From Pseudomonadota bacterium (lineage in GTDB: Bacteria; Pseudomonadota; Alphaproteobacteria; Rhizobiales; Devosiaceae), in contig JAEWBN010000022.1 in the NCBI GenBank assembly GCA_023391095.1, positions 186,001 to 250,000 on the forward strand: DNA of 64,000 nt. The letters are read 5' to 3'. Position numbers and translations under genes: made by a program. Positions within the stretch are counted from its first letter, which is position 1. Each line of letters begins with the position of its first letter. The notes under the pieces were generated by a model that was not told where the DNA came from, did no database searches, and saw only the letters and a program-made list of their open reading frames with translations. Below, piece by piece: positions 1-8,729 of this stretch.

Positions 1-847
1 TTTCCGTTACAGGTTGCGGGCCTTCACCCATGGCCGGACCGTCGGACGGACAGCCATAGACCTTGATCAGTGCCGCATGAATGAGGGGTTTTAAGCTCAT
101 GTCGCCAAGCGCCGCAAGCGCCCCATGGCGCACGTCTCGTTTGTTGAATTGTGGGTAGCCGACGCAGACATCGGCGAAGTCGAGACCACACTCCCGCAGG
201 ATCAGCGCCGCTGCGGCAATGTCCCAGTCCTGGCTGCCGCGACGCGCAACCGCGCCATCGATGCGTCCGGTCGCCACCTGCACGAGGCGGTAGGCCAGGG
301 AGGGATAGGCCGGGCCGCGGGTATAATAGAGGCCGGCCGCCTGCAATTCCTGATGCACGGCGCCAGGCGCCGGGATCAGCGGGGGCGCCCCTGCCCGTCG
401 CGTGCGCTCGAGCGGCTTGCCGTTGCACCGGGCGCCCTCACCGGCGACTGCCTCGTACATTTCGTCCAGCGCTGGGGCATAAACCACTCCGACAACGGGG
501 ATGCCGTTTTCGACCACGGCAAGGGAAATGGTCCAGTATTCCTCACCGCGCAGGAAGGCGCGGGTGCCGTCGATAGGATCGACGACGAAAACACGTTCGC
601 AGTCCAATCGTGAAGGATTGTCGGCGGTTTCCTCGCTCAGCCAGCCGTAATGCGGCCGGGCGCCGAGCAGGTTGGCGGCCAGAAACCGGTCTACGATGAT
701 GTCCGCTTCGCTGACCGGGGAGGCATTTTCCTTGGTCCAGGACTTCACATCCTTGCGGAAATAGGCGCTGGCAATGATGCCCGCAGCCACCGCGGTGGAG
801 CGGAGCAGTTCGAGATCATCGGAATAAAGTGGGGCAAAGGCCGGCAT
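1..847 (-). CDS. Inositol monophosphatase family protein (CysQ-like), 3' end cut by window
   Basis: The minus-strand frame is open from an ATG at 847 to the left edge (282 codons seen, no stop), so the C-terminus lies outside the window. The translation shows the Li-sensitive Mg2+-dependent phosphatase signatures in order: a substrate-binding stretch WTKENASPVSEAD near residues 31-43, the LSEE motif near 71, the metal-binding FVVDPIDGTRAF near 88-99, and GSQDWDIAAAALIL near 205. These match the inositol monophosphatase / 3'(2'),5'-bisphosphate nucleotidase (CysQ) family, which removes phosphate from inositol phosphates or PAP in the cytosol. The exact substrate cannot be settled from sequence. 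It is divergent from the DUF6101-like gene across about 250 bp. Family confidence is high; the CysQ subfamily is inference. Confidence 0.85.
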   Translation of the reverse strand, partial: MPAFAPLYSDDLELLRSTAVAAGIIASAYFRKDVKSWTKENASPVSEADIIVDRFLAANLLGARPHYGWLSEETADNPSRLDCERVFVVDPIDGTRAFLRGEEYWTISLAVVENGIPVVGVVYAPALDEMYEAVAGEGARCNGKPLERTRRAGAPPLIPAPGAVHQELQAAGLYYTRGPAYPSLAYRLVQVATGRIDGAVARRGSQDWDIAAAALILRECGLDFADVCVGYPQFNKRDVRHGALAALGDMSLKPLIHAALIKVYGCPSDGPAMGEGPQPVTE

Positions 848-1099
848 GGTGGGGCCTTTTAGGCTCGGCGGGCCATTTGGACAAGTGCGCTGCCGTCGCG
901 GGGAAATATGGCAGGGTAAATGGGACCGGAACGGACGCGGTTAACCGCTTCTGACTAGGTGCAATACCCTGCTAACCCTCTCGGAAAACAACATAAACTT
1001 AACCGAACCGATTAAGGGGGCGGGTAAGCCGGCGCGCTAGATTGGCCTCACAAACGAAGAGCGAAAAAGAGCTCTCGAAGTTACAGGAAGGCATCAAAA
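848..1099. other. Divergent intergenic region
   Basis: This 252-bp gap separates the phosphatase gene (minus) from the DUF6101-like gene (plus) and must hold both promoters. It is somewhat AT-rich around 955-1015. I see no convincing promoter hexamers or operator. The pair of TTAA words at 999-1002 and 1012-1015 has a 9-bp spacer, which is not the 7-bp CtrA arrangement. Confidence 0.5.
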
Positions 1100-1615
1100 A
1101 TGGTTCACGGCGTTGCGATGGAAGGATCCTCGGTGGTTCTGGCCTTCGGCCGCCCGGCGCTGATCGAGCGTCGGTTCATGGCTGCAAACGACAATGGTCC
1201 CAAGGACCCGGTCAAGACCGTTACCGTGCGCAAGGTGCTCGAGCAGAGCGGCGTGGCCATCAAGATCAAGGTTCCCGTCACCGAATTCATCGGCGTCGCG
1301 GTGGCTACCAGCATCTCCGAAGAAGGCATGCTGACCAGCTCCATCGAACTCGTCCATCCCGATTCCGAGTTGAATTACAAGGTCTTCGAGGAAGAGGGCA
1401 ATCATAACGTCGTGGCCGAATGGCAGAATTGGGGCAAGAAGCTGCGCCTGCCGCTGTTCATCAAGGCGGGAGACGGGGCCTATATGCCCTATAGCCAGCA
1501 GGTCGATGGCGTGATGGTCGGGACCGTGGCGCCGCGCCGCAAACTGGCGGCCGATGCGGCCCGCCGCCCCCGTTTCCTCAACCGCCGCAAGCCCGGACAG
1601 GTTGAAGCCGGCTAA
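1100..1615 (+). CDS. Conserved hypothetical protein, DUF6101-like
   Basis: A 171-residue soluble protein with no signal peptide or membrane segment. The central pattern (a GVA motif near residue 56, LVHPDSELNYKVF near 78, VVAEWQNWGKKLRLPLFI near 98-115) resembles the alphaproteobacterial DUF6101 family as I remember it, in which a block ending in AEW..W....LPLL is conserved. The C-terminus is Arg/Lys-rich (RRPRFLNRRKPG). The start at 1100 is preceded by aggaagg at 1085-1091 (8-nt spacer), which favours it over internal ATGs at 1118 and 1178. A strong hairpin terminator follows. Function is unknown; the family assignment is from memory. Confidence 0.7.
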   Translation: MVHGVAMEGSSVVLAFGRPALIERRFMAANDNGPKDPVKTVTVRKVLEQSGVAIKIKVPVTEFIGVAVATSISEEGMLTSSIELVHPDSELNYKVFEEEGNHNVVAEWQNWGKKLRLPLFIKAGDGAYMPYSQQVDGVMVGTVAPRRKLAADAARRPRFLNRRKPGQVEAG

Positions 1616-1640
1616 GTTTACTTGCCTCCAAAGCAAGCCG

Positions 1641-1680
1641 AAAAGGGTCAACCGGTGGTGCGGTTGACCCTTTCGCTTTT
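1641..1680. terminator. Bidirectional intrinsic terminator
   Basis: The arms gggtcaacc (1645-1653) and ggttgaccc (1662-1670) are perfectly complementary, with aaaa before and tttcgctttt after. It lies between the convergent DUF6101-like gene and ubiA, so it can serve both strands. Confidence 0.8.
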
Positions 1681-1709
1681 GGGCCAATTCGTTAGCAGAC
1701 TGTTAACGC

Positions 1710-2642
1710 TCACCATACCCATTCGGCCAGTAATGCCAGGCTGAGGGCAATACCGACAAAATGGTTGTTCTTGAACCGGACGAGCGGGTTGGCCGGCGCG
1801 TCCGGGTCGAGGGTATAAAGCTGCCAGGCGAGCAGTCCGGCGGCGACCAGTGAGAGCGCAGCAAAGAGCACGCCGCCCCCGGCCATCAGCGATGCGATGT
1901 TCCACAAAACGAATGCCCCCGCGTAAAGCGCGCCGACGGCAATGCGGACATTGTCGCCGAAGAGACGGGCGGTGGACTTGACGCCGACCAGGGCGTCGTC
2001 CTCGACGTCCTGCAGGGCATAGATGGTGTCGTAGCCGATGACCCAGAGGATGGTGCCGGCGTAGAGGAGAACGGGAGCCCAGCCCAGGCTTCCGGTCTGG
2101 CTGGTCCAGCCGACGAGTGCGCCATAGGAAAAGGCGAGGCCGAGGAAGAATTGCGGCCACCAGGTGATGCGCTTCATGAAGGGGTAGATGGCGACCAGCG
2201 CCAGGGAGGCCACGCCGGCCCAGACGGTGAAGCGGTTGAACTGGAAGAGGATGGCCGAGGCAAGGAGGGCCTGGGCGATCAAGAAATAAAGCGCCTGGCG
2301 GGCCGTGACCTGTCCGGAAGGGATCGGCCGCGAGCGGGTGCGGGCAACTTTCATGTCGATGTCGCGATCGACGATGTCGTTGAAGGTGCAGCCCGCTCCG
2401 CGCATCAGGATGGCGCCGACGAACATCAGCATCGCCGCCCACCAGCCAAATCCGATTTCCGGCTGGGTCAGCGCGGCCAGCCCAATGCCCCAGACGCACG
2501 GCCAGAACAGAAGCCAGAAACCGATGGGCCGATCCCAGCGTGCCAGCCGCCCATAGGGCTTGATGGCGTCGGGCGCATAACGGTCGAGCCAGTTGTTTTT
2601 CTGGGCATCGGCAACGGTGCCGGTCGGGGGTGTCATTGGCAT
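1710..2642 (-). CDS. ubiA: 4-hydroxybenzoate polyprenyltransferase UbiA
   Basis: An integral-membrane prenyltransferase that attaches the polyprenyl chain to 4-hydroxybenzoate in ubiquinone synthesis. Both Asp-rich Mg-diphosphate motifs are visible: NDIVDRDID and, further on, YDTIYALQDVEDD. About eight or nine hydrophobic segments are present, as is usual. I place the start at the ATG at 2642 (310 aa) because GAGG on the minus strand (cctc, 2649-2652) lies 6 nt upstream. The longer reading frame to 2732 runs into the repeat-containing leader, and the ATG at 2654 has its Shine-Dalgarno too close. The gene is divergent from rsmE. Confidence 0.93.
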   Translation of the reverse strand: MPMTPPTGTVADAQKNNWLDRYAPDAIKPYGRLARWDRPIGFWLLFWPCVWGIGLAALTQPEIGFGWWAAMLMFVGAILMRGAGCTFNDIVDRDIDMKVARTRSRPIPSGQVTARQALYFLIAQALLASAILFQFNRFTVWAGVASLALVAIYPFMKRITWWPQFFLGLAFSYGALVGWTSQTGSLGWAPVLLYAGTILWVIGYDTIYALQDVEDDALVGVKSTARLFGDNVRIAVGALYAGAFVLWNIASLMAGGGVLFAALSLVAAGLLAWQLYTLDPDAPANPLVRFKNNHFVGIALSLALLAEWVW

Positions 2643-2758
2643 CAAAAACCTCATTGCCTCCCTCTTTCGCCTTGGGGGGAGGGACAGATGGTCTGCATTT
2701 AGCAGAAAACTGGGGTAAGGGGTTCCTTCCACGCATACAGTGTTTATGTTGCGCCCCG

Positions 2759-2812
2759 AAACCCCTCATCCGCCCTCTGGGCAGCTTCTCCCGCGAGGCG
2801 AGAAGGGAGAAG
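2759..2812. repeat. Dispersed palindromic intergenic repeat
   Basis: A pyrimidine-rich intergenic unit (cccctcatccgccctctgg, then cttctc ... gagaag at 2785-2805) typical of small dispersed hairpin repeats in Hyphomicrobiales. Its right end (agaagggaga, 2801-2810) sits 6 nt upstream of the rsmE ATG and appears to supply that gene's Shine-Dalgarno sequence. Confidence 0.55.
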
Positions 2813-2816
2813 TGAA

Positions 2817-3557
2817 ATGCCCCGTTCCCATTCCACCCTTCAGCGCCTTTACGTAGAACACGGCCTTGCCAGCGGCGCATCCCTGACGCTGGACAAGGAG
2901 CAGTCGCTTTATCTGGCCGCGGTCCTTCGCAAGACTGTCGGAGACGAGACCGTGCTGTTCAACGGCCGGGACGGCGCCTGGCTCTGCCGGCTGACCGGCG
3001 ATTCCAAAAAGTCGGTGACGCTTGAAGTTGTCCAGCAGATCGCGCCGCAAACGCCGCCATCGGACCTCTGGTACGGTTTTGCGCCGCTCAAGAACGAGCG
3101 GCTGGATTATGTGATCCAGAAGGCCGTGGAAATGGGCGCGGGGGTAATCCAGCCGGTTGCGACCCAATATACCCAGGTGCACCGGCTCAAGCATGAGCGG
3201 CTGGTGGCCAATGCGATTGAAGCGGCCGAGCAGTGCGAAGTGCTGAGCGTGCCTGTTGTCGCCGGTGAGATCACCCTCGATCGCCTGCTGGATGGCTGGG
3301 ACGCCGAGCGCAAGCTGATCTTTGCCGATGAGGGCGAAGCCTCCTCCTCTCCCGTTGCAGCCATCGAAGCGCTGCGCGGGGAAAAGATCGGCCTCCTGAT
3401 CGGTCCGGAAGGGGGCTTTTCGGACAGCGAACGCGCCAGATTGCGGGCCCTGCCCTTTGTCGTGCCCATCAGCCTTGGGCCGCGCATCCTGCGGGCCGAC
3501 ACGGCGGCCGTCGCGGCATTGAGCCTCATCCAGGCCATCATCGGTGATTGGCGATAA
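2817..3557 (+). CDS. rsmE: 16S rRNA (uracil1498-N3)-methyltransferase RsmE
   Basis: A SPOUT-class methyltransferase that methylates U1498 of 16S rRNA using S-adenosylmethionine. At 246 aa it has the normal family length. The N-terminal PUA-like region is residues 1-70. The SPOUT knot carries LIGPEGGFS near 199-207 and LGPRILRADTA near 225-235, the SAM-binding loops of the family. gshA follows about 120 bp later on the same strand, an adjacency common in Hyphomicrobiales (known from the group, not proved here). The ribosome binding site comes from the end of the upstream repeat. Confidence 0.93.
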   Translation: MPRSHSTLQRLYVEHGLASGASLTLDKEQSLYLAAVLRKTVGDETVLFNGRDGAWLCRLTGDSKKSVTLEVVQQIAPQTPPSDLWYGFAPLKNERLDYVIQKAVEMGAGVIQPVATQYTQVHRLKHERLVANAIEAAEQCEVLSVPVVAGEITLDRLLDGWDAERKLIFADEGEASSSPVAAIEALRGEKIGLLIGPEGGFSDSERARLRALPFVVPISLGPRILRADTAAVAALSLIQAIIGDWR

Positions 3558-3679
3558 AAGCTGATTGCTTTCCGCCTTGCGCTCGTTATGTTCCGCCCAC
3601 ACTTTAGGGGCCTGCCTCACGCCGAGTGCAACGACCCTAAGGGCTTAGAGATTAACGCCTCAAACCACTCGAGGACCAC

Positions 3680-5050
3680 ATGGCCGGCGCCGACACCGCA
3701 TCGCCCCCAATCGAATCCCGGGCCGACCTGATCGAGGCCATGTCCCGCGGCTGCAAGCCGGCGAGCGCATGGCGGATTGGCACCGAGCACGAAAAGCACG
3801 TCTTCCACACCGACCCGCTGGCGCCTGTCGCCTATGAGGGCGAAAGGGGGATACGCGCCCTTCTGGACGGCATCGAAAAGGCGACCGGCTGGGTGCCGTT
3901 CCATGACGGAGACAATGTCATCGGCCTGCGCAATCACGCGGTTGCCGGGGGTATTTCGCTGGAACCGGGCGGGCAGTTCGAATTGTCCGGCGCGCCGATG
4001 GAAGACCTCCACGGCACCGCTGCCGAGCTGGACGAACACCTGCGCATCAGCAAGGCCGTGGCCGCGCCGCTGGGCATCCACTTCCTGGGACTGGGCGTCA
4101 CCCCGCTCTGGTCGGTGGAAGAAATCAAGTCCATGCCCAAGTCGCGCTACGCGATCATGACCAAGTATATGGGCGAGACGGGCACGCTGGGCACCTCGAT
4201 GATGTATCGATCGGCGACGGTGCAGGCCAATCTCGATTTTTCGAGCGAAGCCGACATGGTCAAGAAGCTGCGCGTGTCGCTGGCCCTGCAGCCGGTGGCG
4301 ACTGCGCTGTTTGCCAACTCGCCCTTCGCCAATGGCCGGGACACCGGCTATCTGAGCTTCCGCAGCGAAATCTGGCGCAATACCGACGACAACCGCACCG
4401 GCATGCTGCCCTTTGCCTTCGAAGACGGCTTCGGCTTCGAGCGCTATGCCGACCATGCGCTCGACGTGCCGATGTATTTCGTCATTCGCGACGGCCAGTA
4501 CATCAATTGCGCCGGCGAGAGTTTCCGCGACTTCCTCGATGGCCGGCTGCCGCAACTGCCGGGCGAAAAGCCCACCATCAAGGACTGGGAAGATCACCTG
4601 TCCACGCTTTTCCCGGAAGTGCGGCTCAAGCAGTTCCTGGAAATGCGCGGCGCCGACATGGGCGACCCGGCCCAGGTGGTGGCGCTGTCGGCCTTCTGGA
4701 CCGGGCTGCTCTATGACGAGATTTCGCTCGAGGCGGCTTGGGAGCTGGTGAAGGACTGGACCCATGAGCAGCGCGAGCAGCTGCGCCGCGACGTGCCACG
4801 GCTGGGGCTCGACACGCCGTTCGACCGCTCCAGCATTTTCGATATCGCTGCGCAGGCGGTGGGGATCGCCGAAGCCGGGCTGGTGCGCCGGGGGCGGGTG
4901 AATGCGGCCGGGCAGGACGAGACAATCTATCTGATGCCGCTGGAAGAAACCGTGCGCACCGGCAAGGCGCCGGCCAGCCGTTGGCTGGAGAAATTCCGCG
5001 GGGAATGGGGGGGCGACGTGACCCCGATTTTCCGGGAAGCCGAGATCTAG
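3680..5050 (+). CDS. gshA: Glutamate-cysteine ligase (proteobacterial/plant type)
   Basis: This 456-aa enzyme joins glutamate and cysteine to gamma-glutamylcysteine, the first step of glutathione synthesis. The sequence matches the GCS2/plant-like class rather than E. coli GshA: an N-terminal IGTEHEKHVF, the core ISLEPGGQFELSGAP near residue 94-108, GTLGTSMMYRSATVQANLD near 171-189, and a C-terminal region ending in RWLEKFRGEW. The length is typical. A Rho-independent terminator follows immediately. Confidence 0.92.
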   Translation: MAGADTASPPIESRADLIEAMSRGCKPASAWRIGTEHEKHVFHTDPLAPVAYEGERGIRALLDGIEKATGWVPFHDGDNVIGLRNHAVAGGISLEPGGQFELSGAPMEDLHGTAAELDEHLRISKAVAAPLGIHFLGLGVTPLWSVEEIKSMPKSRYAIMTKYMGETGTLGTSMMYRSATVQANLDFSSEADMVKKLRVSLALQPVATALFANSPFANGRDTGYLSFRSEIWRNTDDNRTGMLPFAFEDGFGFERYADHALDVPMYFVIRDGQYINCAGESFRDFLDGRLPQLPGEKPTIKDWEDHLSTLFPEVRLKQFLEMRGADMGDPAQVVALSAFWTGLLYDEISLEAAWELVKDWTHEQREQLRRDVPRLGLDTPFDRSSIFDIAAQAVGIAEAGLVRRGRVNAAGQDETIYLMPLEETVRTGKAPASRWLEKFRGEWGGDVTPIFREAEI

Positions 5051-5071
5051 AGTTTTGGTTCGACGACAGGG

Positions 5072-5098
5072 TCCCCGCGCAAGCGGGGATTTTGTTTT
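5072..5098 (+). terminator. Intrinsic terminator of gshA
   Basis: The stem tccccgc (5072-5078) / gcgggga (5083-5089) has a gcaa loop and is followed by ttttgtttt. It begins 22 nt after the gshA stop. Confidence 0.8.
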
Positions 5099-5155
5099 GG
5101 GGAGGATAAGGTGCATTTAGCGGCCTTTGCCCGGTGGGCGGATGCATAGGTGATT

Positions 5156-5362
5156 AAAGGCCCCCTCACCCGGCCTTCGGCCGACCTCTCCCCCAGAGGG
5201 AGAGGTGGGGGTGCGCGGCGAGGACATAGGCCGTTAAGGCCCCCCGGCCCTGCGGGCCGACCTCTCCCCCAGAGGGAGAGGTGTCGCTCCGCGACTTCGG
5301 CCGTTCTTACCTCTCCCTTTGGGGGACAGGTCGGCGCAACGCGCCGGGTGAGGGGGCCTTTG
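5156..5362. repeat. Cluster of three palindromic intergenic repeats (two direct, one inverted)
   Basis: Three related units fill most of the 389-bp gap before purD. Unit 1 is 5156-5212 and unit 2 is 5235-5283, in the same orientation, sharing an aaggccccc start, a small inner hairpin and the block gacctctcccccagaggg. Unit 3, 5308-5362, is the reverse orientation (acctctccctttgggggaca, ending gtgagggggcctt). Units 1 and 3 could pair into a long hairpin. They contain no credible gene. Confidence 0.8.
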
Positions 5363-5439
5363 TGGATGACACCATACCTTTTCCTTGCCCTTGCGGCCTC
5401 TCTCGTGCATCACGCGAGCAGCAGTGATGGAGGCTTGGC

Positions 5440-6714
5440 ATGCGGGTTTTGGTGATCGGTTCGGGTGGTCGGGAACATGCGCTGGCCTGGAAGATCGCCC
5501 AATCGCCGCTGGTGACCAAGCTTTATGTCGCGCCGGGCAATGGCGGCACCGAAACACTGGCCGAGAACGTCGCGCTCGATATTGCCGACAATGATGCCGT
5601 GGCCGCATGGGCTGTCGAGAATGGCGTGGACTTCGTGGTCGTTGGTCCAGATGCGCAGGTTGTTGCCGGCATGGGCGATGTGGTGCGCGCGGCGGGCATA
5701 ACGTGCTTTTGTCCCTCGGCGGAAGCCGGGCAGCTTGAGGGCTCGAAGGGCTTTACCAAGGCGCTCTGCGACGAATTCGACATTCCCACCGCCGCCTATG
5801 GCCGGTTCACCGACGAAGCCTCGGCCCTTGGCTATCTCTACACGCAGGGCGCGCCCATCGTGATCAAGGCCGATGGCCTGGCCGCGGGCAAGGGCGTGAC
5901 CGTGGCGATGAATGTGGAAGATGCCGAAGAAGCCGTGATCGACTGCTTTTCGGGCGCCTTTGGCGAATCCGGCGCTGCCGTGGTGATCGAGGAATTCATG
6001 GAGGGAGAGGAGGTCAGCCTTTTCGTGCTCTGCGACGGCAAGGATATTCTCCCCCTGACGACGGCGCAGGACCACAAGCGCGTCTTCGACGGCGATGTGG
6101 GTCCCAATACAGGGGGCATGGGCGCCTATTCGCCAGCCCCGGTCATGACGCGCGAGGTTTATGAGCGCGCGATCAACGAGATCATCCTGCCCACCGTGAA
6201 TGGCATGGCCCAGCGCGGCACGCCCTATGCCGGGGTGCTCTATGCCGGGCTGATGCTGACCGAGGATGGCCCCAAGCTCGTCGAATACAATGCCCGCTTC
6301 GGCGATCCGGAAACGCAGGTGATGATGATGCGCATGGAAAGCGACATCGTGCCCCTGCTCCACGCCGTGGCGACCGGCACGCTGGCGGGCCATGACGTGC
6401 AGTGGAAGGACGCCTTTGCGCTGACCGTGATCCTGGCCGCACGCGGCTATCCCGGGGGCTATGACAAGGGCAGCGAAATCGGTGGCGTCGACGGGCTCGA
6501 CAACGCCGAGCTGACGATCTTTCACGCCGGAACGAAGCGGGAGGGGGGGCGTTTACTGGCCAATGGCGGGCGCGTGCTGAATGTCACAGCGCTCGGGGGT
6601 TCGGTGAGCGAGGCTCAGAAGCGTGCTTACGCAGGCGTTGACGCGATTGATTGGCCAGAAGGATTTTGCCGCCGGGACATCGGCTGGCGAGAAATCGCGC
6701 GCGAACAATCCTGA
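5440..6714 (+). CDS. purD: Phosphoribosylamine-glycine ligase PurD
   Basis: An ATP-grasp enzyme of purine synthesis that forms glycinamide ribonucleotide from phosphoribosylamine, glycine and ATP. The N-terminus MRVLVIGSGGREHALAWKI is the family signature. The ATP-grasp core contains IVIKADGLAAGKGVTVA near residue 140, and HKRVFDGDVGPNTGGMGAYSP is present near 213-233. The length of 424 aa is usual. The ATG at 5440 has tggagg at 5428-5433. The 3' end overlaps an open frame leading into the patatin gene, but the patatin start I choose is 145 bp past the purD stop. Confidence 0.95.
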   Translation: MRVLVIGSGGREHALAWKIAQSPLVTKLYVAPGNGGTETLAENVALDIADNDAVAAWAVENGVDFVVVGPDAQVVAGMGDVVRAAGITCFCPSAEAGQLEGSKGFTKALCDEFDIPTAAYGRFTDEASALGYLYTQGAPIVIKADGLAAGKGVTVAMNVEDAEEAVIDCFSGAFGESGAAVVIEEFMEGEEVSLFVLCDGKDILPLTTAQDHKRVFDGDVGPNTGGMGAYSPAPVMTREVYERAINEIILPTVNGMAQRGTPYAGVLYAGLMLTEDGPKLVEYNARFGDPETQVMMMRMESDIVPLLHAVATGTLAGHDVQWKDAFALTVILAARGYPGGYDKGSEIGGVDGLDNAELTIFHAGTKREGGRLLANGGRVLNVTALGGSVSEAQKRAYAGVDAIDWPEGFCRRDIGWREIAREQS

Positions 6715-6859
6715 ACCATTCCTCAATCTTGCTCATCTAGGATCGTCCCTCAGAACCGTCTTCGATGCGGCCCCGCCGCAACGCCCGCTGACGCCGCTGC
6801 AACGGCGCGGCATGGCGCTGGTGGACAAGCTGCGCATGAAGAATGCGGAGCGTGGGCGC

Positions 6860-7738
6860 ATGAGCCATATCGATGGACCAAGGATCGGCGTTGCGCTGGG
6901 CGGCGGCTCGGCGCGTGGGCTGACCCATATACCCTATATCGAGGCGATGGACGAGCTGGGGCTCAAACCCTCGGTCATCTCCGGCTGCTCCATCGGCGCG
7001 CTGATCGGGGCAGGCTGGGCCGCCGGCATGACCGGCAAGGAATTGCGCGAGCATTCCTTCGAGGTGCTGGGCACGCTCCGGATCATCGCCGGCCGGCTCT
7101 GGGCCACCCAGATCCGCGGGCTGGGCGGGCTGCTCAAGAACGGCATTTCGGTGCAGCTCGATGCCGCCAGCATCGTGGACGCCTTTGCGCCGGCGAGCTT
7201 TCCCAAGGAATTCAGCGACCTCAAGATCCCGCTGCATGTGGTGGCGACCGACTTCCAGAGCTGGCACCAGGTGGTGTTCAATTCAGGCCTGTTGCGGCCG
7301 GCCATTGCGGGTTCGATCGCCATTCCGAGCCTCTTCAAGCCGGTGGCCTATAACAATCACCTGCTGGTCGATGGCGGGGTGGTCAATCCGCTGCCGCTCG
7401 ACCAGGCCGATATCGACACCGACTTTTTGATCGGCATCGATGTGGTGGGCGACCCCTCGGCGGGGCTGACCCGGACCGACCACAAGGCGCTCGACATCTG
7501 GTTCGGTTCGGCCCAGATCATGATGCATTCCCTGACCGCCCATATGATGGCGGCCTATCCGCCCGATATCTATATCCGGCCGCATGTGGCCAGTTTCGGG
7601 GCGATGGAATTCTGGCGGGTGCGCGAAATCATCACCCATGCAGAGGCCGAAAAGGACCGCTTCAAGCGGATGCTGGAGCACAAGGTCGAGGCCTATATCC
7701 AGAACAAGGTCGAAGTGATCGACTCCAACCCCGCCTGA
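6860..7738 (+). CDS. Patatin-like phospholipase family protein (RssA-like)
   Basis: A patatin-fold serine hydrolase of the RssA/NTE group, probably acting on acyl lipids; the substrate is unknown. It shows the oxyanion motif GGGSARG near residue 14, the nucleophile motif GCSIG near 47 and the Asp of the catalytic dyad in DGGVVNPLP near 171. With the ATG at 6860 the protein is 292 aa and the distance to GGGSARG matches RssA; ggag at 6847-6850 is a plausible ribosome site. The frame is open further upstream into purD (ATGs at 6812 and 6836 are alternatives). It converges on the downstream oxidoreductase with only 3 bp between stops. Confidence 0.85.
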   Translation: MSHIDGPRIGVALGGGSARGLTHIPYIEAMDELGLKPSVISGCSIGALIGAGWAAGMTGKELREHSFEVLGTLRIIAGRLWATQIRGLGGLLKNGISVQLDAASIVDAFAPASFPKEFSDLKIPLHVVATDFQSWHQVVFNSGLLRPAIAGSIAIPSLFKPVAYNNHLLVDGGVVNPLPLDQADIDTDFLIGIDVVGDPSAGLTRTDHKALDIWFGSAQIMMHSLTAHMMAAYPPDIYIRPHVASFGAMEFWRVREIITHAEAEKDRFKRMLEHKVEAYIQNKVEVIDSNPA

Positions 7739-7741
7739 GGC

Positions 7742-8713
7742 TCATTCGGGCAGAGCCACCACGACGCTGCCGCGCTTGCGGCCTGTGTCCACATGGGCGT
7801 GGGCCCGGGGGAGATCGGGGAAGGCAAAGACCTTCTCGATATGGGGCCGATAGGCACCCAGGGTGGCGAGGCGCGAGAGCTCCGCCATGTCCTCGATGCG
7901 CTCGCTGGCGGGGCCGACGAACATGCGCTTTCCATCGGGGCCCCGGCGCAGACCCGCCAGCATTTCACGCATGCCGCCGGCAATGGCGAGGTAGCGGCCG
8001 TTGGGCTTGAGGAGTGTCTGGGCGGCGGGGAAGTCCGTGGCGGCGACGGTGTCCGCGATGATGTCGAAACGCTCCGGCAGGGTGGCGAGATCGGTCGCGT
8101 GGTAGTCGATGACCGTGGTGGCGCCAGCGGCGCGGACGAGATCGATGTTGGCGGCGCTGGTGGTGGCGGTGACGCGCGCGCCGCGATGGGCAGCGATCTG
8201 GATCATTGCGATGCCGACAGCGCCGGAGCCGCCGAGGACCAGCATGGCATCGTCCGGCTGGAGCGCCGCAGCACGGAGGAAATGCAGCGCGGTCGTGCCG
8301 CCGAAGCTGAGGGCGGCGGCGGTGGGGAAGTCGAGGCCTTGGGGCAGCGGCGCGATGCGGCCGGTCTCTGACATGACGGCATATTCGGCATGGGCGCCCA
8401 TGCCGCCGCCGGGAAAGGCGAAGACGGCATCGCCGGGGCGGAAGCGGGTAACGCCCTGCCCCACCGCCTCGACTACTCCGGCATATTCGGTGCCCAGCAC
8501 GACGTTGCGGGGGCCGTTCCAGCCGAGCGCCAGGCGACCGAGGAAATTCATGCCGGGCGGCAGGTCGCAGGCGCGGATGCGCCGGTCGGCAGAATTGACG
8601 GTGGTGGCGCGGATGCGCACCAGCACTTCGCCCGCTTTGGGCTCGGGCTTTGGGAGGTCTTCAAGGCGCAGCACGTCGGGGCCGCCATAGCGGCGGGCAG
8701 TCCAGGCTTTCAT
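7742..8713 (-). CDS. Zinc-binding-type/quinone oxidoreductase-like NADPH dehydrogenase
   Basis: A 323-aa MDR-superfamily protein of the quinone oxidoreductase type. A GroES-like fold occupies residues 1-120 (GTEYAGVVEAVGQGVTRFRPGD) and a Rossmann domain carries LVLGGSGAVGIAMIQIA near 145-160. The zinc-ligand cysteines of true alcohol dehydrogenases are not apparent, consistent with an NADPH:quinone-type reductase. The start MKAWTARRYGGPDVL at 8713 fits the family; the open frame upstream is unlikely to be coding because it overlaps the Xre gene. It is the last gene of a three-gene minus-strand unit with the Xre regulator and the membrane protein. The substrate is not known. Confidence 0.85.
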   Translation of the reverse strand: MKAWTARRYGGPDVLRLEDLPKPEPKAGEVLVRIRATTVNSADRRIRACDLPPGMNFLGRLALGWNGPRNVVLGTEYAGVVEAVGQGVTRFRPGDAVFAFPGGGMGAHAEYAVMSETGRIAPLPQGLDFPTAAALSFGGTTALHFLRAAALQPDDAMLVLGGSGAVGIAMIQIAAHRGARVTATTSAANIDLVRAAGATTVIDYHATDLATLPERFDIIADTVAATDFPAAQTLLKPNGRYLAIAGGMREMLAGLRRGPDGKRMFVGPASERIEDMAELSRLATLGAYRPHIEKVFAFPDLPRAHAHVDTGRKRGSVVVALPE

Positions 8714-8729
8714 GGTGAACCTCGTGGGA

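Noticed and set aside
999..1015. TTAA...TTAA resembling a CtrA binding site upstream of the DUF6101-like gene.
   Set aside because: Spacer is 9 bp, not the 7 bp required by the CtrA consensus.
3617..5116. A 499-residue minus-strand frame over gshA.
   Set aside because: Shadow of gshA; His/Arg/Gly-rich with no recognisable motif.
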